From Candidatus Poribacteria bacterium (GTDB lineage: Bacteria; Poribacteria; WGA-4E; WGA-3G): a DNA stretch of 64,000 nucleotides. The DNA lies in the NCBI GenBank assembly GCA_026702755.1, contig JAPPBX010000069.1, forward strand, positions 1 to 64,000, written 5' to 3'. Shown here in pieces: positions 44,619 to 53,276 of the stretch; position 1 is the first letter of the stretch, and every line of letters starts with the position of its first letter. Both the position numbers and the translations under genes were made by a program. The notes beneath the pieces were generated by a model. The model saw only the letters and a list, made by a program, of their open reading frames with translations, was not told where the DNA came from and made no database searches.

Positions 44619-45488
44619 ATGCAAACATGGTGTATCTATATAGATGAATCAGGAGTCAACGAAGATAACCCCGAATTCATTTATGCCGCTATTTGTGTTC
44701 CTTTTAATATCCAACAGGAATTCTTAAAGTCCTACTCCAAAATTGTCAATTCTTTGGTACCTATTTCCGGCAGCGAGATAAAATATAGCCCCCTTCTTAA
44801 TGATTTCGATAGAAATTATCAAGAAAAAAGTGGCGAGATATGCCAGTCACTATTGGCGCGCTTTTTTAATATAGAAGGTGCCCAGATTATTCGGATAAAA
44901 GCGATAAGAAAACAGATGCGACTTGAAGGTGGTGACCTCCGTGCAGCTCTCTTTAAAAAAGCACTTGAGCTCAGCAAGCAGTCTTTACCACCTGATCACC
45001 AAGCAATGATTTTGCACGACGAATTAGACAACCGAAATCTACAGCGCGCACTGTTAGATACGTTTAATAACTTCAATAAAGACTTGCCTAAAGGTCTAAA
45101 CTTTCAAAACTGTGTCTTTGTCCATTCTAATGAAAATCCGTTCATACAGTTTGCTGATTTCGTTGCTTCCATCTGCTACAGATATTATTACTTTCAGAAA
45201 ACAGAATATAAGGATAAACAGTATTGTAAATCATTAGTAAATTCGCTATTTAACGCAATAGATGAACGCTCACCCCCTATTGTTGAACTCTCTGAACATA
45301 AGGTTGTTGAAGGCAACCCGAGAAGAGAGCACGCGTTACAACTCGCTTCAGAACACGGTATTGATATTACTACTGCTTACAATATAGTAGATAAGCGGAT
45401 TACGCTTGTTGAAGTGTTGCGGCGAAAACAAGCTCAAACTTCCGCAGCTCATAAACGAAACGAAGATAAGCGCGAAATCCCCTCCTAA
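44619..45488 (+). CDS. DUF3800 protein
   Basis: 289 residues. The start WCIYIDESGVNEDNPEFIYAAICV and the late PFIQFADFVASICYRYY are the two hallmark blocks of DUF3800 (YxDESG and the Q-x-A-D region), with MILHDELDNR between them; the acidic residues suggest an RNase H-like nuclease fold, as proposed for the family. Members occur often in defence islands. There is no evident ribosome binding site in the 14 bases between RNA repeat copy 2 and the ATG, so translation may depend on that structure. Hydantoinase B follows two bases after its stop. The C-terminal 60 residues (from ALQLASEHGIDITTAYN) look like an added helical domain. Confidence 0.85.
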   Translation: MQTWCIYIDESGVNEDNPEFIYAAICVPFNIQQEFLKSYSKIVNSLVPISGSEIKYSPLLNDFDRNYQEKSGEICQSLLARFFNIEGAQIIRIKAIRKQMRLEGGDLRAALFKKALELSKQSLPPDHQAMILHDELDNRNLQRALLDTFNNFNKDLPKGLNFQNCVFVHSNENPFIQFADFVASICYRYYYFQKTEYKDKQYCKSLVNSLFNAIDERSPPIVELSEHKVVEGNPRREHALQLASEHGIDITTAYNIVDKRITLVEVLRRKQAQTSAAHKRNEDKREIPS

Positions 45489-45490
45489 CC

Positions 45491-47068
45491 ATGAACACAG
45501 ATCCTATCAAATTAGAACTTTATAAAAATATGTTGACCTCGGTTGCCGAGGAGATGGGCGTAACGCTACAACGCACCGCGTTCTCACCTAATATCAAAGA
45601 ACGGCTCGATTTCTCATGTGCCGTTTTTGATGGTACCGGCAAAATGGTCGCACAAGCCGCACACATCCCCGTGCATCTCGGCTCTATGCCACTCTCGGTA
45701 CTTGCGGCTATCGCACACACCGAAATGGCACCCGGCGACATGATCGCGCTTAATGACCCCTATCGCGGCGGCACACATCTGCCCGACATTACGCTCGTCG
45801 CGCCCATCTTCTCGGATGAAATTGGGAACGAATCGGAAAATAAACCCGTCTTCTTCGTCGCGAATCGTGCACATCACGCAGACGTAGGAGGAATGACACC
45901 CGGCTCAATGCCGATTGCAACGAGCGTAATTCAGGAGGGTATCAGGATTCCGCCTGTCAAGCTCATCCGAGGGGGCGAACTCGACACCGATCTTTGGGAA
46001 CTAATCCTCGCGAATGTACGCACACCGGAAGAGCGCCGCGGCGATATGGAAGCACAACTCGCCGCGAACCGCGTCGGCGAACGTCGATTACAGGAGATGG
46101 TAGCCAAATACGGCTCAACAGAAATTACAGCATATATGCAGGAACTGTGCGCGTACGCCAGTCGGATGGTCCGGGCGCGCCTCCGAGAAATCCCAGATGG
46201 ACGCTACACATACACCGATGTGCTTGATAACGACGGCATCACCGACAAACCTATTGAAATACAGGTCGCGATTGAGATCAAAGATGACACAGCATTAGTT
46301 GATTTCACTGGCACGGCAGAACAAGCACAAGGCTCAGTTAACGCGATTTACGCTATCACCCTCTCCGCAGTCTTTTATACCTTCCGATGTATCGCCGGGG
46401 CAGATGTCCCCGCCAATGCCGGGTGTTTGGAACCGATCCGAGTCATTGCGCCAGAGGGAAGCGTTGTAAACGCCAAGTTTCCAGCAGCAGTTGCGGGAGG
46501 CAACGTCGAGACATCACAGCGTATTGTTGATGTACTGCTTGGCGCATTAGCACAAGCCTGTCCAGATCAGATCCCCGCTGCCAGTTCAGGTACGATGAAT
46601 AACCTCACAATCGGCGGCTATGATACCTCACGCAGAAAGGACTTCACCTACTACGAAACTATCGCAGGCGGGATGGGCGCACGTCCAAACCGAGACGGTA
46701 TTGATGCCATCCATACGCACATGACCAACACAATGAACACTCCCATAGAGGCAATTGAAACGAACTACCCGATGCAAGTAACGACATACTCAATCCGACG
46801 TGGAACAGGCGGGGCAGGGAAATTTCAAGGGGGCGCAGGTGTCATTCGAGGATTGAGACTTTTAACAGAGGCGGAGGTTACGATCCTTTCAGAACGTCGA
46901 ACGCGAGGTCCCTACGGTTTGCAAGGCGGAGAACCAGGACAACCAGGACGTAACGTCTTAATTTCTGGCGAAGTAGAACATCCGTTAGCCGGCAAGGTTT
47001 CCGTTTCTACGAGCGAAGGCGACGTTATTCGCATAGAGACACCCGGTGGCGGCGGATTTTCGTCTTAG
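45491..47068 (+). CDS. hyuB: Hydantoinase B/oxoprolinase family protein
   Basis: 525 residues with the full HyuB domain: DPIKLELYKNMLTSVAEEMGVTLQRTAFSPNIKERLDFSC at the start, GDMIALNDPYRGGTHLPDITLVAPIF, ANRAHHADVGGMTPGSMP and the C-terminal RRGTGGAGKFQGGAGVIRGL. HyuB works with HyuA in ATP-dependent opening of hydantoins, 5-oxoproline or related rings. No hyuA is in the window, so the partner is elsewhere or unlinked. It begins two bases after the DUF3800 stop, but without an obvious functional tie. Confidence 0.93.
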   Translation: MNTDPIKLELYKNMLTSVAEEMGVTLQRTAFSPNIKERLDFSCAVFDGTGKMVAQAAHIPVHLGSMPLSVLAAIAHTEMAPGDMIALNDPYRGGTHLPDITLVAPIFSDEIGNESENKPVFFVANRAHHADVGGMTPGSMPIATSVIQEGIRIPPVKLIRGGELDTDLWELILANVRTPEERRGDMEAQLAANRVGERRLQEMVAKYGSTEITAYMQELCAYASRMVRARLREIPDGRYTYTDVLDNDGITDKPIEIQVAIEIKDDTALVDFTGTAEQAQGSVNAIYAITLSAVFYTFRCIAGADVPANAGCLEPIRVIAPEGSVVNAKFPAAVAGGNVETSQRIVDVLLGALAQACPDQIPAASSGTMNNLTIGGYDTSRRKDFTYYETIAGGMGARPNRDGIDAIHTHMTNTMNTPIEAIETNYPMQVTTYSIRRGTGGAGKFQGGAGVIRGLRLLTEAEVTILSERRTRGPYGLQGGEPGQPGRNVLISGEVEHPLAGKVSVSTSEGDVIRIETPGGGGFSS

Positions 47069-47135
47069 CAATTAACGTTGTGAAAATAAAAGGGACATCT
47101 GTATAGAAATGCTGCGCGCAGGAAATAAAAAATAA

Positions 47136-47165
47136 TTGGCATTTTTAAATTAAATATGTTATCAT
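47136..47165 (+). promoter_or_regulatory. Sigma-70-type promoter
   Basis: TTGGCA (47136-47141), an 18-base spacer and TATCAT (47160-47165), about 110 bases before the gene at 47276. Confidence 0.5.
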
Positions 47166-47275
47166 ATATAACCTAAATAGTATTAATCAATGATATGAGA
47201 ATGTTTTGATGCTGGAGCGACTTGGTGGAATCGCGATTTCCAGCAGCAAATAGGGAAAAACTATGGAGAGCGACA

Positions 47276-48190
47276 ATGAAAAAACTGACGCAATCAGCAT
47301 TTCAGAGAGCAAAGAACTTTATAATGGATCACGGGAGAGCGGTGGACCAAAGACGCTTTGAATTCCATTTTGAAGATGGACCCGCTGATGCCGTTCTTGC
47401 CGCGCTAACACCTTATCAGAACGCCGACGGTGGTTTCGCCCACAGTCTGGAACCTGACATCAGGACACCGTTCTCGTCTGCGATTGTGACCACAATAGGT
47501 TTCCAGATTCTCAGAGAAATTCAAGCACCTGCAAGTCACATATTGGTCCGGAAAGGAATTCAGTATTTCATCGCCACCTATGAGGAATCCCGACAAGTAT
47601 GGCCCATCGTTCCCCCCGAAGTGGATGATGCACCTCACGCGCCTTGGTGGAATTATGAGAATAGTCCCGAAACTTTCGATCAATTTCTGGTCAACCCCCG
47701 CGTTGAGATTGTCGGATATTTGCATGAATTTAGCGATGGCGTGCCGACGAAATTGCTGACGACATTAACAACTGCTGTTTTGGAGCATCTGGATACCCTA
47801 CCGGACGAAATGGAAATGCATGATTCCCTCTGTTTCGTAAGGCTCGCGGAAACGGAGGCTCTGCCGAAGAGGGACAAGGTCTGGGCAAAACTCGCTCGAT
47901 CGGCAGCGCATAGTGTTGCCAGGACCCCGGAGCAGTTGACTGACTATGTTCTTAAACCTCTGTGGTTGGTGCCCTCCCCGGAATCCCCCTTAGCTGCTGG
48001 GCTCAAGGATGAAGTGGAGATGAACTTGGACTTTGAGATTGAACAGCAGGGCGAGGACGGCTCTTGGTCCCCGAATTTCTCATGGGGAGATCAATATCCA
48101 GAGGCGTGGCGAACTGCCAAACGGGAATGGCAATCGAGGTTCACGGTCGATACTTTGAAAACACTGAAAGATTTTGGTCGCATTGAGTAA
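47276..48190 (+). CDS. Alpha/alpha-toroid (prenyltransferase/squalene-cyclase-like) protein
   Basis: 304 residues from the ATG at 47276, which has GGAG about seven bases upstream; the frame is open back to 47222. PYQNADGGFAHSLEPD resembles the QxxxGxW/F repeat of terpenoid cyclase and prenyltransferase toroids, and EQQGEDGSWSPNFSWGD near the end is a second such repeat. No catalytic DXDD or zinc site is seen, so this is probably a non-cyclase toroid protein of unknown activity. Soluble, without signal peptide. Confidence 0.65.
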   Translation: MKKLTQSAFQRAKNFIMDHGRAVDQRRFEFHFEDGPADAVLAALTPYQNADGGFAHSLEPDIRTPFSSAIVTTIGFQILREIQAPASHILVRKGIQYFIATYEESRQVWPIVPPEVDDAPHAPWWNYENSPETFDQFLVNPRVEIVGYLHEFSDGVPTKLLTTLTTAVLEHLDTLPDEMEMHDSLCFVRLAETEALPKRDKVWAKLARSAAHSVARTPEQLTDYVLKPLWLVPSPESPLAAGLKDEVEMNLDFEIEQQGEDGSWSPNFSWGDQYPEAWRTAKREWQSRFTVDTLKTLKDFGRIE

Positions 48191-48429
48191 ATAGAACGAT
48201 AAAGCGCAATGCACGCCTACATCCCCAACCTAAAGCATCGGGGCTTGGCGGGAAGATTGATAACCAATTATAGTAAAGTCCGAAAATATGTAGATAGGTT
48301 TTCAAGAAAGAAAACCCTCACCGCCGCTGGCGATGGAGTTTTTGCTTGGGTGTTTCCCCTAGTATCCTCGCCTTCCTGTAATGTTGAAATAATTGTGAAC
48401 TTTACCATAAAAGAGAGATTTTCAAAGTT
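48191..48429. other. Intergenic, possible decayed mobile-element end
   Basis: No gene. It has the hairpins CCCC...GGGG near 48222-48244 (within ACATCCCCAACCTAAAG) and GGTTTTC-AAGAAA-GAAAACC near 48298, and, on the minus strand, ACCCAAGCAAAA near 48349, which recurs at 12134. The first hairpin resembles right-end hairpins of IS200/IS605 elements, but no transposase remains. Confidence 0.3.
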
Positions 48430-49485
48430 ATGAATATTATCTGTACTGGAATTAGTTGTTCAGGCCGCAGAGAATTAATGGAGGAATTTGAGACGTTCTG
48501 TATCCAAAAGGAATTGAACATTGGTTTTTTCAACGTTGGCGATTTTATTCATTCTATCGCAGCGAAATCTGATGTCCATTTCACAGAAAAAGTTCTTGAT
48601 TCGGATCCTGTCGTTCTATCATTAGCACGACGCAACGCTTTCTATGAAATTGCACGACGCGCCGAAGCCTATGAACACGCCATCATTGGGCTACACACCT
48701 GCTTTAGGTGGCGCGGCACCCTCATTGAGGGGTTTTCCTTTGAAGATATTGAAATTATACCGCCTGATCTCTTTATCAACGTCGTTGACAATATCACCGA
48801 TATATCAGCACGGATGGAAGAAACGACACAATGGTCGGGGATGGGAAAGGCGACCCTTAATGTCTGGCTGGACGAGGAGGAGTTATTGACAAGGCAACTC
48901 GCAAAGTTTTCAAAAAAGCGGCATTACACTATTGTTAGACAACAGAAATTTGATGATTTTTATGAGTTACTCTTTTCTTCCAAACCGAAATTTTATCTTA
49001 GCTATCCTATTATGGTGTTGGAAGAAACCCCGGAGGAGATTCAGAAAATCCGTGAACTTGGCGAAAAATTACAGCATTCTTTTATTGTCTTTGACCCGCT
49101 TTCAATCCAAGATATGGAACTGATTGCCTCAGCAGAGAATAGGAGTGAAGGAAAACAGAGTATGCCAACGACTATAGGTGAGATGGATGAGTACGTGGAT
49201 GTGGTTGAGCAGATTAAAACACGGACCATTTCTCGGGATTACCAGTTTATTCACCAAAGCGACTTTATGGTTGTCATCTATCCCACGGACAAATTGTCGC
49301 CCGGTGTTCTCAGTGAAATGAATTATGCTGCCCATCATAATAAGCCAGTGTATGCACTTTATACCGGAGCGAGAAGTATCTTCTTTGAAAAATTGTGTGA
49401 GCGTATCTTTGACACATTTGAGGAGTTGGTGGACTTTCTAAACATAACTTATCAAGCATCAGCCCCTCGTGAACGCGAAAAATGA
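48430..49485 (+). CDS. P-loop-like/nucleoside deoxyribosyltransferase-like fusion
   Basis: 351 residues, apparently two domains. Residues 1-185 look like an adenylate-kinase-type P-loop protein: MNIICTGISCSGRRELMEEF, VGDFIHSIA, and the NVVDNITDISARME segment. The loop reads GISCSGRRE, so the lysine of GxxxxGK is replaced by arginine. Residues 200-350 resemble nucleoside 2-deoxyribosyltransferase folds: FYLSYPIM, then HQSDFMVVIYPTDKLSPGVLSEMNYAAHHNKPVYALYTG, the typical D-x-x-V-x-x...S-x-G-x-x-x-E-x-x-x-A-x-x-x-x-K-P-V signature. The combination suggests nucleotide sensing or salvage; a defence role is possible because NDT-like folds occur in immune effectors. No clear operon. Confidence 0.65.
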   Translation: MNIICTGISCSGRRELMEEFETFCIQKELNIGFFNVGDFIHSIAAKSDVHFTEKVLDSDPVVLSLARRNAFYEIARRAEAYEHAIIGLHTCFRWRGTLIEGFSFEDIEIIPPDLFINVVDNITDISARMEETTQWSGMGKATLNVWLDEEELLTRQLAKFSKKRHYTIVRQQKFDDFYELLFSSKPKFYLSYPIMVLEETPEEIQKIRELGEKLQHSFIVFDPLSIQDMELIASAENRSEGKQSMPTTIGEMDEYVDVVEQIKTRTISRDYQFIHQSDFMVVIYPTDKLSPGVLSEMNYAAHHNKPVYALYTGARSIFFEKLCERIFDTFEELVDFLNITYQASAPREREK

Positions 49486-49551
49486 ACTTGAGCCTATCTC
49501 ATATCTTACGTTACCGGTATAAGCTGCAATCGCTTGGGGTCAAACAAAAAA

Positions 49552-49906
49552 CTTGAGTTGAGAATAAGCCGGATTCTGTATGTGATGATCATTCATCTGG
49601 GATGGATGTTACCATCCACCTCAAGCGGTTACCTGGGGACAAGACGGGCAATCTTTACGCGTCCCCCATTTACCTTGCTCCAGATGGGGTTTACCAAGCT
49701 CCATAAGTCACCTTACGGACTGGTGCGCTTTTACCGCACCGTTTCACCTGTACAACACCCTCGGGTATTGTAGTCTACTTTCTGTTGCACTTTCCATAGC
49801 GTCACCGCTCCTGGGGGTTACCCAGCATCCTGCCCTGCGGAGTCCGGACTTTCCTCATCCCGATCATAAAATTATGTTCGAGACGCGACCATCTACTCAA
49901 CTCAAG
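49552..49906 (-). ncRNA. rnpB: RNase P RNA (class A)
   Basis: Catalytic RNA of RNase P, which trims tRNA 5' leaders. On the minus strand the core GAGGAAAGTCCGGACTCC is followed by CAGGATGCTGGGTAACCCC, and the 3' part has ACAGAATCCGGCTTATTC, the universal conserved segments. The ends pair: CTTGAGTTGAG at 49896-49906 with CTCAACTCAAG at 49552-49562 (minus-strand sense), forming helix P1. The length of about 355 nt is typical. Confidence 0.95.
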
Positions 49907-49991
49907 CCTTCCTATTATACCCTATCTAACAACTTAAAGGCAATGAAATCGGAAAATGTTTCAGGGGGATTCAGTTTATCAAGAAAATAAA

Positions 49992-50014
49992 AGGCGCGCT
50001 TTGAAAGCGCGCCT
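49992..50014 (-). terminator. Rho-independent terminator of nrdJ
   Basis: AGGCGCGCTTT/AAAGCGCGCCT-type stem with a two-base centre, followed on the minus strand by TTTTATTTTC. It lies 26 bases after the nrdJ stop. Confidence 0.8.
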
Positions 50015-50039
50015 ATAATTTATTTATTCAAACCAGAAA

Positions 50040-53000
50040 TTAGGAGCATCCACTCGTCGCACCACAGTTCGTGCAGCGATAGCAGACACCACTTCTGAGC
50101 ATGAGTGCACCACACTCAAGACACGGCGGTGCATCCGCATGTTGCAGCGCAATCCGCTTCTCATGTGCCACCCAGGAGTCAGTCTCACCGTTACTCCCAT
50201 GTCCATACGGATGAAGTTCCTCAGGAGGCACCATCTCTTCATCCATATCTATCATGTTGGCACCTACCTGCTGCGGCTCCTGAGAAAGAAACTGTGTACC
50301 AAGCCACCGGAAAACGTAATCTATAATCGACTTCGCCATCGGAATATCAGGGTTAGCCGTAAAGCCTGACGGCTCAAACCGGACATGACTGAACTTATTG
50401 ACGAGCGATTCTAACGGGACACCGTACTGCAATGCAATAGAGGTGAGGACCGCAACAGAATCCATCAGCCCAGAAACGGCTGTGCCTTCTTTGCTCATAC
50501 GGAGGAAGACTTCTCCAGGGCTACCATCTTCATAAAATCCAACATGAATATAACCCTCATGACCACCAACGCTAAATTTATGCGTGAGAGAAGGACGCGT
50601 ATCTGAGAGACGCTTCCTGATCGGACGTTCAACAGCAGTATCAGTAATAGCCTCATCCGTTTCACTTTCCGCATCCTGTTGGCTTCGAGTTGAAAGCGGT
50701 TGGCTGCCTTTGCTGCCGTCCCGATAAACGGCGAGGCATTTGACCCCACGCCGCCACGCTTCCACGTATAAAGTCTTGATGTCCTCTACCTTTGCGTCGT
50801 GCGGGACGTTGACGGTCTTGGAGATAGCACCGGAGATAAAGGGTTGCACAGCCGCCATCATTTTCAAGGGGCCCATGTGGTTTATATAACGAGTTCCATG
50901 CTTACCACACTGGACAGCGCAATCGAAAACCGGATAGTGCATCGGTGAAAGATGGGGTGCGCCCTCAACGGTGCCTGTTCCACAGATAACCTCTTCAGCC
51001 ATACTAATCTCATCTTCGTCAAATCCGAGTGTAGAAAGCAGGTCAAAACTCGGATCCGCCGCTTCTTCCTCAGTTATACCTAACCGTTCAAGGCACTCTT
51101 CACCAAGGAAACCGGGGGCAAAGGCGAGATTTAAGTCAAATGCACTCGGCAGCATCTCCGCAACACGAGCAATATCTTCCTGTGTGAACCCTTTCCGTTT
51201 CAACGTGTCCAGATTGATATGCGGTGTCCCTTCAAAAGTACCTGTCCCAACAATGTACGTAATAATTGCCTCAGTCTGCTGGAGCGTGTAATCCAAGTTT
51301 TGCAGGGCATCGCGAACACTCTGGTTGACAATCTTCATGTATCCGCCGCCAGCCAACTTCTTGAATTTGACAAGGGCAAACTCTGGTTCGATTCCCGTTG
51401 TATCACAATCCATCAAGAAGGAGATCGTTCCTGTCGGAGCAATAACACTAATTTGGGAATTTCGATACCCCGTCTGTTCACCTTTCTCAAGACAGCGATC
51501 CCAATCCGCCTTTGCCGCGTCTAACAGGTCGGACGGACACGCCGCTGGATCAATGCTGTAGGCAGCATCGCGGTGCAGCCGCATAACGTCCAACATCGAG
51601 TCCTCATTTTTCGCGTAGCCATTAAAAGCCCCGATGCTCTCAGCGATCTCCGCACTTGTGTGATATCCGTGCCCGCTCAGAATAGCAGTAATAGCACCCG
51701 CATAAGCAAACGCCTGTTCGCTGTCGTAAGGGATACCTAAACGCATCAAGAGTGCACCCAAATTAGCATAACCGAGCCCAAGCGGACGATAGTCGTGAGA
51801 ACGTCTCGCTATATTGCCTGTTGGATAAGAAGAGAGATCCACTATGATTTCCATCGCAGTAGCAAATATCCGAACAGTGGCGCGAAAGGCATCAATATCA
51901 AAGTTGTTATCATCTTTCAAGAATTTGGCGAGGTTAATGCTTGCAAGGTTGCAGGCAGAATCGTCTAAGAAGAGGTATTCACTACACGGGTTACTCGCAT
52001 TAATCGGACCCGTGTTTTTACACGTATGCCACTTCTGAATCGTGCTATCAAATTGAACACCAGGATCCGCGCATGCCCACGCCGCATAAGCGATCTTTTC
52101 CATCAGTGTCCTGGCATCATACTCATCGGCGACTTCGCCACTCGTTCGATACGTGGTCTTCCAAGAGTCTCCCTGTAGGTAGGCATTCATGAAGTCATCA
52201 GGAATCCGGACAGAGTTATTACTATTCTGCCCACTGATTGTGCTGTACGCCTCACCATTGAAGTCCGCAGGATATCCCGCGGCAATAAGTGCCTTCGCTT
52301 TATCCTCTTCCTTCAACTTCCAATCAATGTAGTCGGCGATCTCTGGGTGATCCATATCAAGGATAACCATTTTGGCTGCTCGCCTCGTGGTGCCACCGGA
52401 TTTGATACTGCCTGCCCACCGATCAAAACCTTCAAGGAAGGAAAGTACCCCTGAACTCTCACCGCCGCCAGAGAGGAGTTCTCCCTTCGCCCGAACTTTA
52501 CTGAAGTTAGAACCCGTACCACTCCCGTATTTAAAGAGTCGCACTTCAGCCTTCTGAAGTTCAAGCATGGAGTCCAAGGAGTCGTCAACGCTTTGAATGA
52601 AACAGGCGGAATTTTGCGGATGTTGATATGCATTGGTAGTGACTTCGACTTTTTCTGCGTCTCGGTCCCAATAGTAGTTACCACCGCCCCCCTCAATATT
52701 ATATTCGTGCCACAAACCGCAGTTAAACCAGACAGGCGAGTTGAAGGCACCGCGCTGTGTGACGAGGATATGCGTCAATTCCATCTCAAACGTCTGCGCG
52801 TCTTCGGAACTTGCGAAATAGCCCCCGAGTTCTTCTCCCGCGCGACGCAGCGTACGCGCAACACGGGTAACCAACTGACGAACGCTATCCTCCGATTCTA
52901 CACCGGGGACCCCAGCCTTACGGAAATATTTTGATGCCGCAATATCCGTCGCGAGTTGCGTCCAGTTCACTGGCACTTCAACCTGGTCCTGTTTAAAGAT

Positions 53001-53165
53001 GACATCACCCTTCTCATTGTAAATGACCGCGTCGCGGCGTTCCCACTCCAACAAATCATAAGGATGAACGCCGGGCGTGGTAAAATAGGGTGTGAAAGTG
53101 AGTCCCATCCGATCACCTCCGGAGGTTGTCCCTTCATCAACCCCTTTCGGATTATCAACCGTCAT
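50040..53165 (-). CDS. nrdJ: Adenosylcobalamin-dependent ribonucleotide reductase
   Basis: 1041 residues. Class II RNR reduces ribonucleotides with a thiyl radical made from adenosylcobalamin. The catalytic barrel is clear: FNSPVWFNCGL, FKYGSGTGSNFSKVR, NPCSEYLFLDDSACNLASINL and the APTGTISFLMDCDTTGIEPEF finger-loop region. The C-terminus has the zinc-ribbon-like CLECGALMLRSGVCYRCTNC, which relays electrons. GAGAGG precedes the ATG. Upstream of the gene I see no cobalamin riboswitch. This RNR works with or without oxygen. Confidence 0.96.
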   Translation of the reverse strand: MTVDNPKGVDEGTTSGGDRMGLTFTPYFTTPGVHPYDLLEWERRDAVIYNEKGDVIFKQDQVEVPVNWTQLATDIAASKYFRKAGVPGVESEDSVRQLVTRVARTLRRAGEELGGYFASSEDAQTFEMELTHILVTQRGAFNSPVWFNCGLWHEYNIEGGGGNYYWDRDAEKVEVTTNAYQHPQNSACFIQSVDDSLDSMLELQKAEVRLFKYGSGTGSNFSKVRAKGELLSGGGESSGVLSFLEGFDRWAGSIKSGGTTRRAAKMVILDMDHPEIADYIDWKLKEEDKAKALIAAGYPADFNGEAYSTISGQNSNNSVRIPDDFMNAYLQGDSWKTTYRTSGEVADEYDARTLMEKIAYAAWACADPGVQFDSTIQKWHTCKNTGPINASNPCSEYLFLDDSACNLASINLAKFLKDDNNFDIDAFRATVRIFATAMEIIVDLSSYPTGNIARRSHDYRPLGLGYANLGALLMRLGIPYDSEQAFAYAGAITAILSGHGYHTSAEIAESIGAFNGYAKNEDSMLDVMRLHRDAAYSIDPAACPSDLLDAAKADWDRCLEKGEQTGYRNSQISVIAPTGTISFLMDCDTTGIEPEFALVKFKKLAGGGYMKIVNQSVRDALQNLDYTLQQTEAIITYIVGTGTFEGTPHINLDTLKRKGFTQEDIARVAEMLPSAFDLNLAFAPGFLGEECLERLGITEEEAADPSFDLLSTLGFDEDEISMAEEVICGTGTVEGAPHLSPMHYPVFDCAVQCGKHGTRYINHMGPLKMMAAVQPFISGAISKTVNVPHDAKVEDIKTLYVEAWRRGVKCLAVYRDGSKGSQPLSTRSQQDAESETDEAITDTAVERPIRKRLSDTRPSLTHKFSVGGHEGYIHVGFYEDGSPGEVFLRMSKEGTAVSGLMDSVAVLTSIALQYGVPLESLVNKFSHVRFEPSGFTANPDIPMAKSIIDYVFRWLGTQFLSQEPQQVGANMIDMDEEMVPPEELHPYGHGSNGETDSWVAHEKRIALQHADAPPCLECGALMLRSGVCYRCTNCGATSGCS

Positions 53166-53276
53166 ATCATACCTCTCTGGTTAGTGGCGCACCGCAAAAA
53201 GTGCACCCATGAAAACCTGTTATGATGATGCGCGCTTCGCACCGCGCCTATTATTTAAAGATACTCTTAGTTATGA

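Noticed and set aside
48209-48433. 74-codon open frame before the P-loop/deoxyribosyltransferase fusion gene
   Set aside because: It overlaps hairpins of a likely mobile-element remnant and has no recognisable features or ribosome binding site.
53166-53276. Search for a cobalamin riboswitch upstream of nrdJ
   Set aside because: The 110-base gap contains no B12-box-like sequence and is too short for the full aptamer.
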